This document shows positions 1 through 8,266 of a stretch of 64,000 bases of DNA, in pieces; position 1 is the stretch's first letter, and each line of letters begins with the position of its first letter. A program made the position numbers and the translations under genes. The notes under the pieces were generated by a model. It made no database searches. It was not told where the DNA came from and saw nothing but the letters and a program-made list of their open reading frames with translations. Source of the stretch: DASQPA01 sp963757335 (lineage in GTDB: Bacteria > Acidobacteriota > Thermoanaerobaculia > Multivoradales > UBA5704); assembly GCA_963757335.1 (NCBI GenBank), contig CAVWRJ010000002.1:442072-506071 (forward strand). Direction: 5' to 3'.

Positions 1-978
1 CTGGCCCTCGATCACGGCGCCTTCGCTCAAGAGGATCTCCAGGTCGGTCACGTTGGAGCCCGCGACGACCTTGACCGGCTGGGTCTCGGCGGGCAGGTGA
101 TTGGCGGCCGAAACGTGGAGTGTGTAGCGGCCGGGGGGGAGGCCGGCGATCGCGAAGCGTCCTAGGGCGTCCGTCGGTCCTTCCGCCAGGCAACTGTCGG
201 CCAGCTCGTTCTCAAGGATGACCCGGGCGGCGGGGATGGGAGAGCCCGCCTCGTCGAGCACCCGGCCGGCGACCTGGGAGATGGGGGTGAGGACGATACG
301 GAGCGGCTCCTCAAGCCAAGTATCGAGCCCGATCGTACGGGAGGCGTAGCCCTCGCGCTCGATCCGGAGTCGCAGCCAATCCCCGGGGGTGAGGTCGATC
401 GCCTCGAACCCCCCGTCGACCCCGGTCCTCGATTCATTCTCCGGCTTTGCGCCTGCCCAGGAGAGCCAGTCCTCGAGCTCGTCCGTCCGCCCGACCCGAA
501 CGAGGGCTCCGGCGAGCGGTCGTCCCTCCGGATCCTCGACGCTCCCGGTGAGGACGGCGCCGGCCTGGAGGACGATCTGGCCGAGATCGGCGGGCGCCTC
601 GGCCGGACTGCCGGGGACGAGGCTGGGGACGACGCCGCGAAGGAGAACGGGCGCGAAGCGGCGGGCGCGCACGGCGAGGTCGATCGGGCCGGCGGGCAAC
701 TTCTTGACGGCGAAGCGCCCATGGGTATCGGTCCGGGCGGAGACCAGGGCCTTCCGGGCCGCGGTCGCGTCGGCGTTGCCGTCGGTATCACTGGTGCCGG
801 CGATATCGGCGACATTGGCGGTGCCGGCGACATCGGCGGGAAGGAGATGGATCGTGGCGCCCGCGATCGGGCGCCCGCCCGTATCCACCACTCGGCCGAC
901 CGCGGACCGGGCCGCCGTGCCCACGGCCGGGCAGGCGATCGAGAGAGCGAAGAGGGCGAGCGCGAGACGGGTCTTCAT
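1..978 (-). CDS. Secreted carboxypeptidase-regulatory-like domain protein, C-terminus cut by window edge
   Basis: The frame opens at the ATG ending at 978 and stays open to base 1, giving 326 residues without a stop, so the C-terminus lies outside the window. The N-terminus (MKTRLALALFALSIACPA) is a typical Sec signal peptide. At least three segments follow the carboxypeptidase-regulatory pattern, for example VGRVVDTGGRPIAGATIHL near residue 27, LTGSVEDPEGRPLAGALVRV in the middle and VAGRVLDEAGSPIPAARVIL later. These beta-sandwich modules occur in secreted or cell-surface proteins and are usually not enzymatic. A 9-bp tandem repeat (793-837) encodes a low-complexity linker after the first module. 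Function is unknown; an adhesion or TonB-linked surface role is possible. Confidence 0.75.
   Translation of the reverse strand, partial: MKTRLALALFALSIACPAVGTAARSAVGRVVDTGGRPIAGATIHLLPADVAGTANVADIAGTSDTDGNADATAARKALVSARTDTHGRFAVKKLPAGPIDLAVRARRFAPVLLRGVVPSLVPGSPAEAPADLGQIVLQAGAVLTGSVEDPEGRPLAGALVRVGRTDELEDWLSWAGAKPENESRTGVDGGFEAIDLTPGDWLRLRIEREGYASRTIGLDTWLEEPLRIVLTPISQVAGRVLDEAGSPIPAARVILENELADSCLAEGPTDALGRFAIAGLPPGRYTLHVSAANHLPAETQPVKVVAGSNVTDLEILLSEGAVIEGQ
793..837. repeat. Intragenic 9-bp micro-tandem, 5 units
   Basis: Five consecutive 9-mers of the form GRNRTYGGC (for example GATATCGGC, GACATTGGC, GACATCGGC) lie in frame inside the regulatory-domain gene and add a three-residue periodic linker. 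Similar 9-bp units occur in several other unrelated genes of this window. Confidence 0.7.
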
Positions 979-1088
979 GGCGAGGCTCCGAGAAGACGAA
1001 TCGAGAGAACTGGTAAAAGCATAACAGATCCCGCCAGACTGGCGCGACCGGGGCGGCCGTCCGGGCGACCGGCCCCCTGGCGGGGAAT

Positions 1089-2669
1089 TCAGAAAAAGCT
1101 GGCGAGCACCCGGAGGAGGGCGTCCGGATCGGTCGGCTTGGTCAGATGGAGGTCGAAACCGGCCTCGCTCGCCAGGCGCCGGTCCTCGGCCTGGCCGTAG
1201 CCGGTCAAGGCGATCAATCGGGTGACCGACAGCTCAGGATCGCTCCGCAGGGCCCGTGCCACGGCGTAGCCGTCCATCTCCCCCGGCAGACCGATGTCGC
1301 AGAGCACCACCTCCGGTTGGGTGTCGCGCGCCCGGGCGACCCCTTCCGCGCCGTCGTGGGCGACCGTCACCTCGTGGCCGGTCAAATCGAGGAAGAGACG
1401 CAGGCTCTCGGCGGCGTCGACGTTGTCCTCGACGATCAGGATGCGATGGGGCCGCGGTCCGGGAGCGGTGGTGCGGGGTACGGTCTCCTCCCGCATCGGC
1501 GCGAGCGGCAGGCGGAGGGTGAAGGTCGAACCGCGCCCCGCCCCCTCGCTCGCCGCCTCGATCGTGCCGCCGTGCATCTCGACCAGCGACTTGACGAGCG
1601 CCAGGCCCAATCCCATCCCGCCCAGCCCCCCACCCACCCTGCCACCGCCGCGGGCCGCCGTCTCGGCCGGGTCGACACCCTGGCTGAAGGGCTCGAAAAT
1701 GTGCGGCAGGAGCTCCTCGCCGATGCCGATGCCGGTGTCGCGGACGGTGAGGACCGCCGTACCCGAACCCGGCTCTGCCGGTTCGGGCTCGAAATTCGGG
1801 GCGGCCGGAGCGAGATCGAGCCCGACCGAAATCTCCCCTCCCGGCTCAGTGTAGGCGCAGGCGTTCTCCAGCAGGTTGGCGACCGCCTGGGCGAGGCGCC
1901 CCCGGTCGGCCCGGGTCCACAGGGGCCGCTGGGGGAGGTCCAGGTTGAGTCGGAGGCCACGGCGGGCGAGGCGGTCGCCCAGGGCGAGGACCGCGCTCCG
2001 CACCAGCTCGCAGAGGTCCAGGCGCTCCCGCTCCAGGATGACCTTGCCGCTGTTCAGGCGCGAGACGTCCAGGAGGTCGTCGATCAGATGGGTGAGCTCC
2101 ACGACCTGGCGCTCGGTCAGCTCGCGGAGCCGCTCGCGCTGCTCCTCGCTGACATTGGGCAGACGCGCGATGTGGAGCGAGTTGACGATCGGGGCGAGCG
2201 GGTTGCGCAGATCGTGCGCCAGATCGGCGAGGAACTCCTCCCGCGAACCGGCTTTGGCGGCACTGGCGGCATTGTCGGCACTGACGCCCGGGTCCTCCTC
2301 GACCCGGTGCAGGATGAAGGCGATCTCCCCCTCCTCCCCGTAGACCGGGGAGTTGATCAGCCGGAGGGCGCCCGACCACCCTCTTCCCGCCACCCCCATC
2401 CCGTACCCCCGCACGCTCAAGGTGTCGGCCCGCCGGCTCAGCAGCACCCGCTCGAACGAGGCGCGGAGCTCGCGGCCGAACCCGTCCGCGGTGAGGAGGT
2501 CGGCCAGGGGGCGGCCGACGAGTTGGCCCCGCTCGGCCCCCGTGGCGCGCAGGTAGGCGTCGCTCGCCGCCACCACGGTCAGGTCCGGCGCCAGCGCCAG
2601 ATAGGAATCGGGCACCGCCTCGAAGAGGGCACGGAAGTCGGGGTTCGTGGGCAGGGCCAGGGCGGGCAC
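1089..2669 (-). CDS. Hybrid sensor histidine kinase with C-terminal receiver domain
   Basis: A soluble two-component kinase of about 526 residues. Order: a PAS-like sensor (FRALFEAVPDSYLALAPDL near the N-terminus), a HisKA dimerisation helix with the phospho-accepting His in DLAHDLRNPLAP, a HATPase_c domain (N-box LLENACAY, G-boxes DTGIGI and GGMGLGLAL), then a receiver whose phospho-Asp is in VVLCDIGLPGEMDGYA, with the conserved Lys in LTKPTDPD. No transmembrane helix is visible, so it should sense a cytoplasmic signal. I chose the GTG at 2669 rather than an ATG at 2717 because a -10 element sits 6 nt upstream and the longer start would translate through a promoter-like tandem repeat. A 9-bp micro-repeat (2250-2285) forms the PAS-HisKA linker. 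No cognate output regulator is adjacent. Confidence 0.88.
   Translation of the reverse strand: MPALALPTNPDFRALFEAVPDSYLALAPDLTVVAASDAYLRATGAERGQLVGRPLADLLTADGFGRELRASFERVLLSRRADTLSVRGYGMGVAGRGWSGALRLINSPVYGEEGEIAFILHRVEEDPGVSADNAASAAKAGSREEFLADLAHDLRNPLAPIVNSLHIARLPNVSEEQRERLRELTERQVVELTHLIDDLLDVSRLNSGKVILERERLDLCELVRSAVLALGDRLARRGLRLNLDLPQRPLWTRADRGRLAQAVANLLENACAYTEPGGEISVGLDLAPAAPNFEPEPAEPGSGTAVLTVRDTGIGIGEELLPHIFEPFSQGVDPAETAARGGGRVGGGLGGMGLGLALVKSLVEMHGGTIEAASEGAGRGSTFTLRLPLAPMREETVPRTTAPGPRPHRILIVEDNVDAAESLRLFLDLTGHEVTVAHDGAEGVARARDTQPEVVLCDIGLPGEMDGYAVARALRSDPELSVTRLIALTGYGQAEDRRLASEAGFDLHLTKPTDPDALLRVLASFF
2250..2285. repeat. Intragenic 9-bp micro-tandem, 4 units
   Basis: Units GGCTTTGGC, GGCACTGGC, GGCATTGTC and GGCACTGAC lie in the kinase gene and code for an Ala/Ser/Asn-rich linker between the PAS and HisKA domains. 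Confidence 0.6.
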
Positions 2670-2709
2670 GGGCGCATTGTATCCAAACCGCGTGCCCAAA
2701 CCGCGTGCC
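2670..2709 (-). promoter_or_regulatory. Leaderless kinase promoter with 13-bp tandem repeat
   Basis: Reading on the minus strand, a TACAAT -10 element (2681-2676) is followed by 6 nt and the GTG start codon. Directly upstream are two perfect, adjacent copies of a 13-mer (2684-2696 and 2697-2709, CAAACCGCGTGCC on the plus strand). The repeats occupy the place of the -35/spacer and are a candidate activator or repressor site. No good -35 hexamer is visible, which fits activator dependence. Confidence 0.5.
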
Positions 2710-2736
2710 GATTCCACGGCAAGGGGGCGCCCTGCG

Positions 2737-2742
2737 TATAAT
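2737..2742 (+). promoter_or_regulatory. -10 element for the TPR gene
   Basis: A perfect TATAAT lies about 105 bp before the TPR gene start, divergent from the kinase promoter. The best -35 candidate, TTCCAC at 2712-2717, has a long 19-bp spacer, so only the -10 is convincing. Confidence 0.4.
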
Positions 2743-2847
2743 CGACCTGAGGCCAGAACGGCTCCCGCCGGCGGGAAGACTCCTCCTCCACCCGGCGGTT
2801 CCCAGCAGGATCGCTCCGGCTCGCTTTAAGCCGTCCAGGAAACCCGA

Positions 2848-4572
2848 ATGAAAAAACTGCTCGCCCTCTCCCTCTTCAGCCTCGGTATCAGCCTCGGTAT
2901 CGGCCTCGGTATGGCGGCCGTCGCCCACGCCACCGTCCAGACGCCCCCCGCCCGGGTGACCGCCCCGGCAGCTGCCCCCCCGGCCGCCGCCGGACCCGCC
3001 AACCCTATCCAGAAGAAGCTCGAGGAGGCCCTCGGCCGGATGGACAAGGGGGATGACGCCGGGGCGATCCACATTCTGGAGGCTCTGCAAAAGGACCCGA
3101 ACGTCACCCCGCCCGTCCTCTCCCTCCTCGGTGGGCTCTATCTCAAGACCAACCGCCCCAAGGAGGCGCTCGCGATCCTGAAGCCGCTGGCCGACGCTCC
3201 CGACGGCGACCCGGCGGTCCTCTTCAACGCCGGCCGGGCCGCCTTCGCCCTCGGCCAGAATGAGGCGGGGGAGCAGTACTTGACGCGATCGGTCGAGCTG
3301 GCGCCGGCCTCGCCGGCGGCCCGCACCCTGGGGCTCCTGCTCGCCCGACAGGGGCAGCCGGGGCCCGCCTTCCAGGTCCTCATGCCCTGGGTCGAAGCGA
3401 CGCCCGACGATTTCGAGGCCCGGCTGGCCGCCGCCCTCCTCGCCATCAACCTGCAACGCCTCCCCGACGCCGAGGGGCTGCTCAAGGGGATGCCGGCCGC
3501 CAATCCGCGGGTCCGCCTCCTGCGCGGCGATCTCGCCCTCCGCAAAGGGGACCCCAAGACGGCCATCGCGACCCTCCGGCCGCTCCTCGACAGCCCCCCG
3601 CCGGGCTTCGCGGCCAACGGCGGGATGCAGCTCGACATGCGCCGCCTGTTGGCCGAGGCCTACCTGCGGACCGGGCAGGCCGCCGAGTCGATCAAGCTCC
3701 TCTCCGGCAAGGGGAACGACCCCTCGACCGCCCTCCTCCTCGCCCAGGCCCAGTACCAGGGCGGCAATCTCCAGGCCGGGCTCGCGACGCTCTCCCCCTG
3801 GGCCGACAAGATCCTCAAGGCGGGCACCCCGCGCGACCCCGACCTCGTCGTCGAGATGGCGCTCACCTATGGGCGGATGCTCGCCGCCGCCGGCCGGCAG
3901 GCCGAGGCGGAGAAGGCGCTCGCGGTCGCCACCCGCCTCGCCCCGGAGAGCGCCGAGGTCTGGCAGGCCTACGGGCAGACCCTCTTCGCCCTCGGCCGGA
4001 AGGAGGACTCGGGCAAGGCCCTCGCCCGCTTCCGCGACCTCTCGGCGGCCAAGGCCAAGGTGAAGGCCGCCGCCGCGAACGCCGGCCTCTCGCCGGCCAA
4101 CGCCCCGGCCCGGGAGGCCGCCGATCCAGTGGTCGCTCTGCTCGAGAAGGGCCAGCTCGACCAGGCTCTGTCCACCGCGCGGGAGGAGATCCGGTCGAAC
4201 CCGAGGGATCTCGGTCCTCGCGCCCTGGAGATCCGCATCCTCCTCCTCCAGCAGCACCCCCAGGAGGCTTACATCGCGGCCCAGAAGATGGTCGACCTCG
4301 CCCCCGGGAGCCCGGACGCCGTCTACGCCCGGGGGGTCTGCCAGCTCTCCTTGAAGAAGACCAAGGAGGCCGAGGCCGACCTCCGGCAGGCCCTGAAGAT
4401 CCAGCCCCAGTACCTCCCGGCGATGAACGACCTCGCGGTGCTCCTCATGCTGCAGGGCCAGAAGGCGGAGGCCAGGACCCTCCTCGAACGGGTGCTCAAG
4501 GCGCACCCCGGCGACCAGCTGGCGGCCGAGAACCTGAAGAAGCTCAACGCCGAGGGCAAGGCCGGCGGGTGA
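2848..4572 (+). CDS. Secreted tetratricopeptide-repeat protein
   Basis: A 574-residue protein with a Sec signal peptide (MKKLLALSLFSLGISLGIGL) followed by a Pro/Ala-rich linker and roughly a dozen TPR-like helical hairpins to the C-terminus (for example AEADLRQALKIQPQYLPA and AIATLRPLLD). TPR proteins are scaffolds; nothing enzymatic is visible. Part of the signal peptide is made by a 12-bp tandem repeat encoding SLGI-SLGI-GLGM. The stop codon overlaps the GTG start of the next gene by 4 bp, so the two are probably translationally coupled and may form one periplasmic complex. Confidence 0.82.
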   Translation: MKKLLALSLFSLGISLGIGLGMAAVAHATVQTPPARVTAPAAAPPAAAGPANPIQKKLEEALGRMDKGDDAGAIHILEALQKDPNVTPPVLSLLGGLYLKTNRPKEALAILKPLADAPDGDPAVLFNAGRAAFALGQNEAGEQYLTRSVELAPASPAARTLGLLLARQGQPGPAFQVLMPWVEATPDDFEARLAAALLAINLQRLPDAEGLLKGMPAANPRVRLLRGDLALRKGDPKTAIATLRPLLDSPPPGFAANGGMQLDMRRLLAEAYLRTGQAAESIKLLSGKGNDPSTALLLAQAQYQGGNLQAGLATLSPWADKILKAGTPRDPDLVVEMALTYGRMLAAAGRQAEAEKALAVATRLAPESAEVWQAYGQTLFALGRKEDSGKALARFRDLSAAKAKVKAAAANAGLSPANAPAREAADPVVALLEKGQLDQALSTAREEIRSNPRDLGPRALEIRILLLQQHPQEAYIAAQKMVDLAPGSPDAVYARGVCQLSLKKTKEAEADLRQALKIQPQYLPAMNDLAVLLMLQGQKAEARTLLERVLKAHPGDQLAAENLKKLNAEGKAGG

Positions 4573-6596
4573 GGACCCTGGCGGCCGCCCGGCGGCGGAA
4601 TCCCGGCGGCAGCGCCCTCCTCGTCCTCTGCGTCGGGTTCGCCGGGCTGGCCGCGGCAGGCGTCGCCCGGCCGGAGGTGCCGGGCCGGATGGCGGGGGAA
4701 GACCCGCTGGCGCGGCTCGAAGCCGCCGCCTCCTCCGATACCGACGGCGCCGCCGCTCCCCAGGCGCGGGCCGCCGCGGCGGCCGCTCTCCTCGGCGCCC
4801 TGCCCCCGGCGGAGCTCGAACGGCGCCTCCGGTCGGGCGGTATTGGCGGCATCGGAGGCATCGCGGAGGCGAGCGAAGCCGAGCCCGCGCCTGCCTTCCG
4901 AGCCCTCGCGAGGACCCTGGGCGAGGCCGCCCCCTCCCTCCTTCCCCGTCTCCAGGCCTATCTCGGCGCCGCTGCCGCCGCCCGGGCTCGCCGGCTCGCC
5001 GCCCAACCGGAGGCCGCCTGGACCGACCGCGAGATCGCCGAGCTCCTCCGCCTCTCTCTCCTCGACCCGCCCCGCTTCGTCGACGACCCGTCCTTCCGCG
5101 AGCGGGCTCTGGGGGTCCTCGCCCAATCTCTCGACCGCCAGGCGCCGGCGGCGCTCCGCGACCGCTTGCTCGACCAGCTCGGCGGCTTCCCGGGCTTCGA
5201 CTTCGCCGCCGGGGAACAGGTAGGGTGGGGCTGGGGGGCCCTGCCCCGCCGCAGCTCCGAGCGCCGGCTCGACTTCCCGCCCGCTCCCCCCCTGCGCTTT
5301 GATGCCCGCTTTGATGCCGACGACGGCAGTGACGGCCACCCCCTGGCGGCCTCCGTCTACTCCCTCCCTTCCACTTTCTTCGACGCCGGAACCGCGGCCG
5401 CCTTCCTCGCCGGGGTGCGGGCTGTCGACCGGGAGCGCCGGATCGTCGTCCTCGCCGACCTCGCCCAGGTCCGGGCGCTGGGCCCGAAGGCGCGGGACCT
5501 CCACGTCGACCTCCTCTTGAACCACGGCCGGGCCTACTCGCCCTGGCCGCGCGATCCTTTCAGCCTGGTCCACGCGGGGGTTGGCGGCAAGGGGCGCGGG
5601 GAGCGGGTGGTGGTCCTGGTCCGGCCCAACCTCCAGTCCGGCAGGGAGGAGGACGCGACCCTCGGGCAGGAGCTGGTGCAGGACCTCCCCCCCGCCCTCG
5701 ACACCGGCTGGGGAGAGCCGCGCTGGGCGCTCTCCCCGGTCCCCTTTCACAACGGCCAGGTGCTGCTGACGGCGAGCGCCGCCTGGATCACCCTGCATAC
5801 CCTGGAGCCGCGGATTCTCGCCCTCCTCGGGGAGACCCGGGTGCCGGTCGCGAGCTTCGCGACCGCCGCCGGGATCGACCGCTACCTCGCTGCCGCCCGG
5901 AGCGCTGCGGCCGAGCTCCAGGCGCTCTATGGCCGGCCAGTCCGCTTCGTCCACCCCCTCCCCGACGACGGACCCCTGGCAGCGCGGTCGGCGCTCCTCG
6001 AGACCCTCGGGGGCGGCGCCGGCTACGACCTCGACTCGCTCGTCACCCTGCTCCCCGGTACTCCGGGGACCGGGGGGAGCGCCGGGGGGCCCCCGCACGC
6101 CCTCGTCGCGGATCTCGCGGCGGGACGGGCCCTCCTCCGCCGGCTCCCCGCCGCCGACTGGCAATCGCTCGCCGCCGGCTACGGCCTGGCGACACCCGCC
6201 ACCGACGGCCTGGCGGCAGCGCTGACCGCCGCCCAGGGCGCGCCGCGGCCAGCGGCCCTCGCCCCGTTCCTCGACCTCGTCGCCGCCCGGTTCGAGAGCG
6301 CGGGGTTCGCCGTCGACCGACTCCCCCTGGTCTTCGTTCCCGTCCCTCTGCTCCGCGACGCCGCCGGCCTCACCCACCCCGACTTCCTCCTCGGCTGGAA
6401 CAACGTGGTCGTCGAGCGGCGGGCGGGGCAGGCGCGGGCCGAGGGGTTCTCCGGGCTGGTCCCGGCCGGAGACGCCGAGGCGCGAGCGGTCTTCGCCCGG
6501 GCCGGGGCCCACCTCGACCTCCTGCCGCCGCTCGTCCGGAGCGTCGCCCTCAACGGCGGCTACCGCTGCGCCTCGAATCACCTGCGCCGGGGCTGA
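4569..6596 (+). CDS. Putative pentein-fold protein with a peptidylarginine-deiminase-like C-terminus
   Basis: A 675-residue protein starting at a GTG that overlaps the TPR stop (GTGA). The N-terminus has an export-like hydrophobic stretch (ALLVLCVGFAGLAAAGVA). No family is obvious at first sight, but three motifs recall guanidino-modifying penteins: SPWPRDPF (compare the W-x-R-D substrate loop), HNGQVLL (compare G-G-N-x-L) and a C-terminal NGGYRCASNHLRR. The last closely matches the catalytic Cys motif of peptidylarginine deiminases (HCGTNVRR), and the overall length is similar. A His in RFVHPLPDDG could be the general base. If right, the Cys near residue 667 is the nucleophile. A 9-bp repeat at 4839-4865 encodes GIGGIGGIA. 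Assignment is my inference from motifs only. Confidence 0.45.
   Translation: MRTLAAARRRNPGGSALLVLCVGFAGLAAAGVARPEVPGRMAGEDPLARLEAAASSDTDGAAAPQARAAAAAALLGALPPAELERRLRSGGIGGIGGIAEASEAEPAPAFRALARTLGEAAPSLLPRLQAYLGAAAAARARRLAAQPEAAWTDREIAELLRLSLLDPPRFVDDPSFRERALGVLAQSLDRQAPAALRDRLLDQLGGFPGFDFAAGEQVGWGWGALPRRSSERRLDFPPAPPLRFDARFDADDGSDGHPLAASVYSLPSTFFDAGTAAAFLAGVRAVDRERRIVVLADLAQVRALGPKARDLHVDLLLNHGRAYSPWPRDPFSLVHAGVGGKGRGERVVVLVRPNLQSGREEDATLGQELVQDLPPALDTGWGEPRWALSPVPFHNGQVLLTASAAWITLHTLEPRILALLGETRVPVASFATAAGIDRYLAAARSAAAELQALYGRPVRFVHPLPDDGPLAARSALLETLGGGAGYDLDSLVTLLPGTPGTGGSAGGPPHALVADLAAGRALLRRLPAADWQSLAAGYGLATPATDGLAAALTAAQGAPRPAALAPFLDLVAARFESAGFAVDRLPLVFVPVPLLRDAAGLTHPDFLLGWNNVVVERRAGQARAEGFSGLVPAGDAEARAVFARAGAHLDLLPPLVRSVALNGGYRCASNHLRRG
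4839..4865. repeat. Intragenic 9-bp micro-tandem, 3 units
   Basis: GGTATTGGC, GGCATCGGA and GGCATCGCG in frame encode the repeat GIGGIGGIA in an N-terminal linker of the pentein-like protein. Confidence 0.65.
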
Positions 6597-6741
6597 CCGC
6601 GCCCGCGGAGCCGGGTTTAGGGGGGTGTGCTAAAATTCCTCTCGCATTGAGCAACGACCCTCCGAGTCCGACCGCCGTCCTCCCCCTTCCTGGCCCCCCG
6701 AAGCGCAGCGCCGAGGGTACGTCCGCCGAGGGAGCTCCGGC

Positions 6742-8148
6742 ATGCTGACCTTCGCCGCTTCCCAACTGCCCGCGGGCCTACCCCTGGCCCGGGCGGTTCC
6801 GGCAGCGGTGGCCGCGGGGGGGGCGTTCGCGCTCAGCACCGGCTGGGCGCTCCTCCTCGCCTTCGTCCTCGTGCTCGTGAACGGCCTCTTCGTGGCCGCC
6901 GAGTTCTCGCTCATCAAGGTGCGGCCGACCCAGATCGAGCCCGCCGCCCAGGAGGGGCACCGGCGGGCGAAGATGGCGCGGCACATGATCCACCACCTGG
7001 ACGCCTACCTCTCGGCGACCCAGCTCGGGGTGACCCTCGCGAGCCTCGGCCTCGGCTGGGTGGGCGAGCCCGCCTTCGCCGGCCTCGTCCGCCCCGTCAT
7101 CGCCTTTCTCGCCAGCGGCCCGGGCCACGAAGGGATCGTCCACTCGGTCTCCCTCACCCTGTCGTTCCTCCTCATCACCATGCTCCACATCGTGCTCGGG
7201 GAGCTGGCGCCGAAGTGGATCGCCATCGAGCGCGCCGAGACCCTCGCCCTCTGGCTGTCGCCGCCGGTCTACTTCTTCCACCGCCTGACCTTCCCGGCGA
7301 TCTGGGTGCTCAACCGCGCCGCCACCGGCCTCTTAAGGATCTTCTCGCTCAAGCCGCCCACCGAGGGCGACCGCACGCACGACGAGCAGGAGCTCCGCCT
7401 CCTCCTCGCCACCAGCCCCGGGCTCCACCTGACGACCCAGAAGCGCGAGCTTCTGGACAACGTCTTCGAGATCTCGCACCGGGTGGCGCGGCAGATCATG
7501 GTGCCGAGGGCGGACGTCGTCTACCTCTCGACCGCCCGGCCGCTCGCCGAGAACCTCCGCCTCGCCAGAAAGAGCGGCCACACCCGCTTCCCGCTCTGCC
7601 AGGGGGATTTAGACCACGTCATCGGTCTCATCCACATCAAGGACATCTTCCGCCGCGAGCGTCCGGTCAGCTCGCTCGAAGAGCTGGCGAGAGACATCAC
7701 CTTCGTCCCCGAGACCCTGGGGGTCGACCGCCTGCTCAAGAGGATGCGGGTCGAGCGCTTCCACGTCGCCGCGGTGATCGACGAGTACGGCGGCGTCTCC
7801 GGCATCGTGACCCTGGAGAACGTCATCGAGGAGATCGTCGGCAACATCCAGGACGAGTTCGACTCGACCGAGAGGCCCGAGATCCAGGACCGCGGAAACG
7901 GCGTCTACCAGGTCTCCGGCGCCATGCTGGTCGAGGACCTGGAGGCGGCCCTCCACATCGAGCTCTCCGATCGCGACGAGGACACCATCGCGGGAGTCGT
8001 CCTCTCCGAGCTCGGCCGCCGCGCCGTGGTCGGCGACACCGTCGAGCTGGGTCCGGTGACGATCGAAGTACTGGAGGTGCACTTGAACCGGATCAACACC
8101 CTGCGGATCACCGTCCACGCTGCGGAGACGGTGCCGCCCGAAGAATAG
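6742..8148 (+). CDS. CNNM/CorC-type transporter with CBS pair (HlyC/CorC family)
   Basis: A 468-residue membrane protein with the CNNM/DUF21 layout. Hydrophobic helices span roughly residues 33-55 (LLLAFVLVLVNGLFVAAEFS), 90-115, 130-155 and 165-185. A tandem CBS domain follows (IMVPRADVVYLS..., then ERFHVAAVIDEYGGVSGIVT), and a CorC_HlyC transporter-associated domain ends the protein. Family members are linked to Mg2+/Co2+ efflux or resistance; the old name haemolysin C is misleading. The length is normal. A TAAAAT -10-like hexamer at 6631-6636 lies about 100 bp upstream; the 145-bp gap before the gene shows nothing else. It appears to be monocistronic. Confidence 0.88.
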   Translation: MLTFAASQLPAGLPLARAVPAAVAAGGAFALSTGWALLLAFVLVLVNGLFVAAEFSLIKVRPTQIEPAAQEGHRRAKMARHMIHHLDAYLSATQLGVTLASLGLGWVGEPAFAGLVRPVIAFLASGPGHEGIVHSVSLTLSFLLITMLHIVLGELAPKWIAIERAETLALWLSPPVYFFHRLTFPAIWVLNRAATGLLRIFSLKPPTEGDRTHDEQELRLLLATSPGLHLTTQKRELLDNVFEISHRVARQIMVPRADVVYLSTARPLAENLRLARKSGHTRFPLCQGDLDHVIGLIHIKDIFRRERPVSSLEELARDITFVPETLGVDRLLKRMRVERFHVAAVIDEYGGVSGIVTLENVIEEIVGNIQDEFDSTERPEIQDRGNGVYQVSGAMLVEDLEAALHIELSDRDEDTIAGVVLSELGRRAVVGDTVELGPVTIEVLEVHLNRINTLRITVHAAETVPPEE

Positions 8149-8266
8149 ACCCAGCGTCCCCATCAGGGCCGTAGCTGCGCCGATCTGGCGTCCTGCGTCC
8201 GGTCTGTCCGGGAGCGTCAAAAGAGGCTCCAGGGCGGTGCCGTGCTACCATTTTCGAGCGATCCCC

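Noticed and set aside
1146..2741. Long plus-strand frame opposite the histidine kinase
   Set aside because: Shadow of the kinase gene; composition without any domain.
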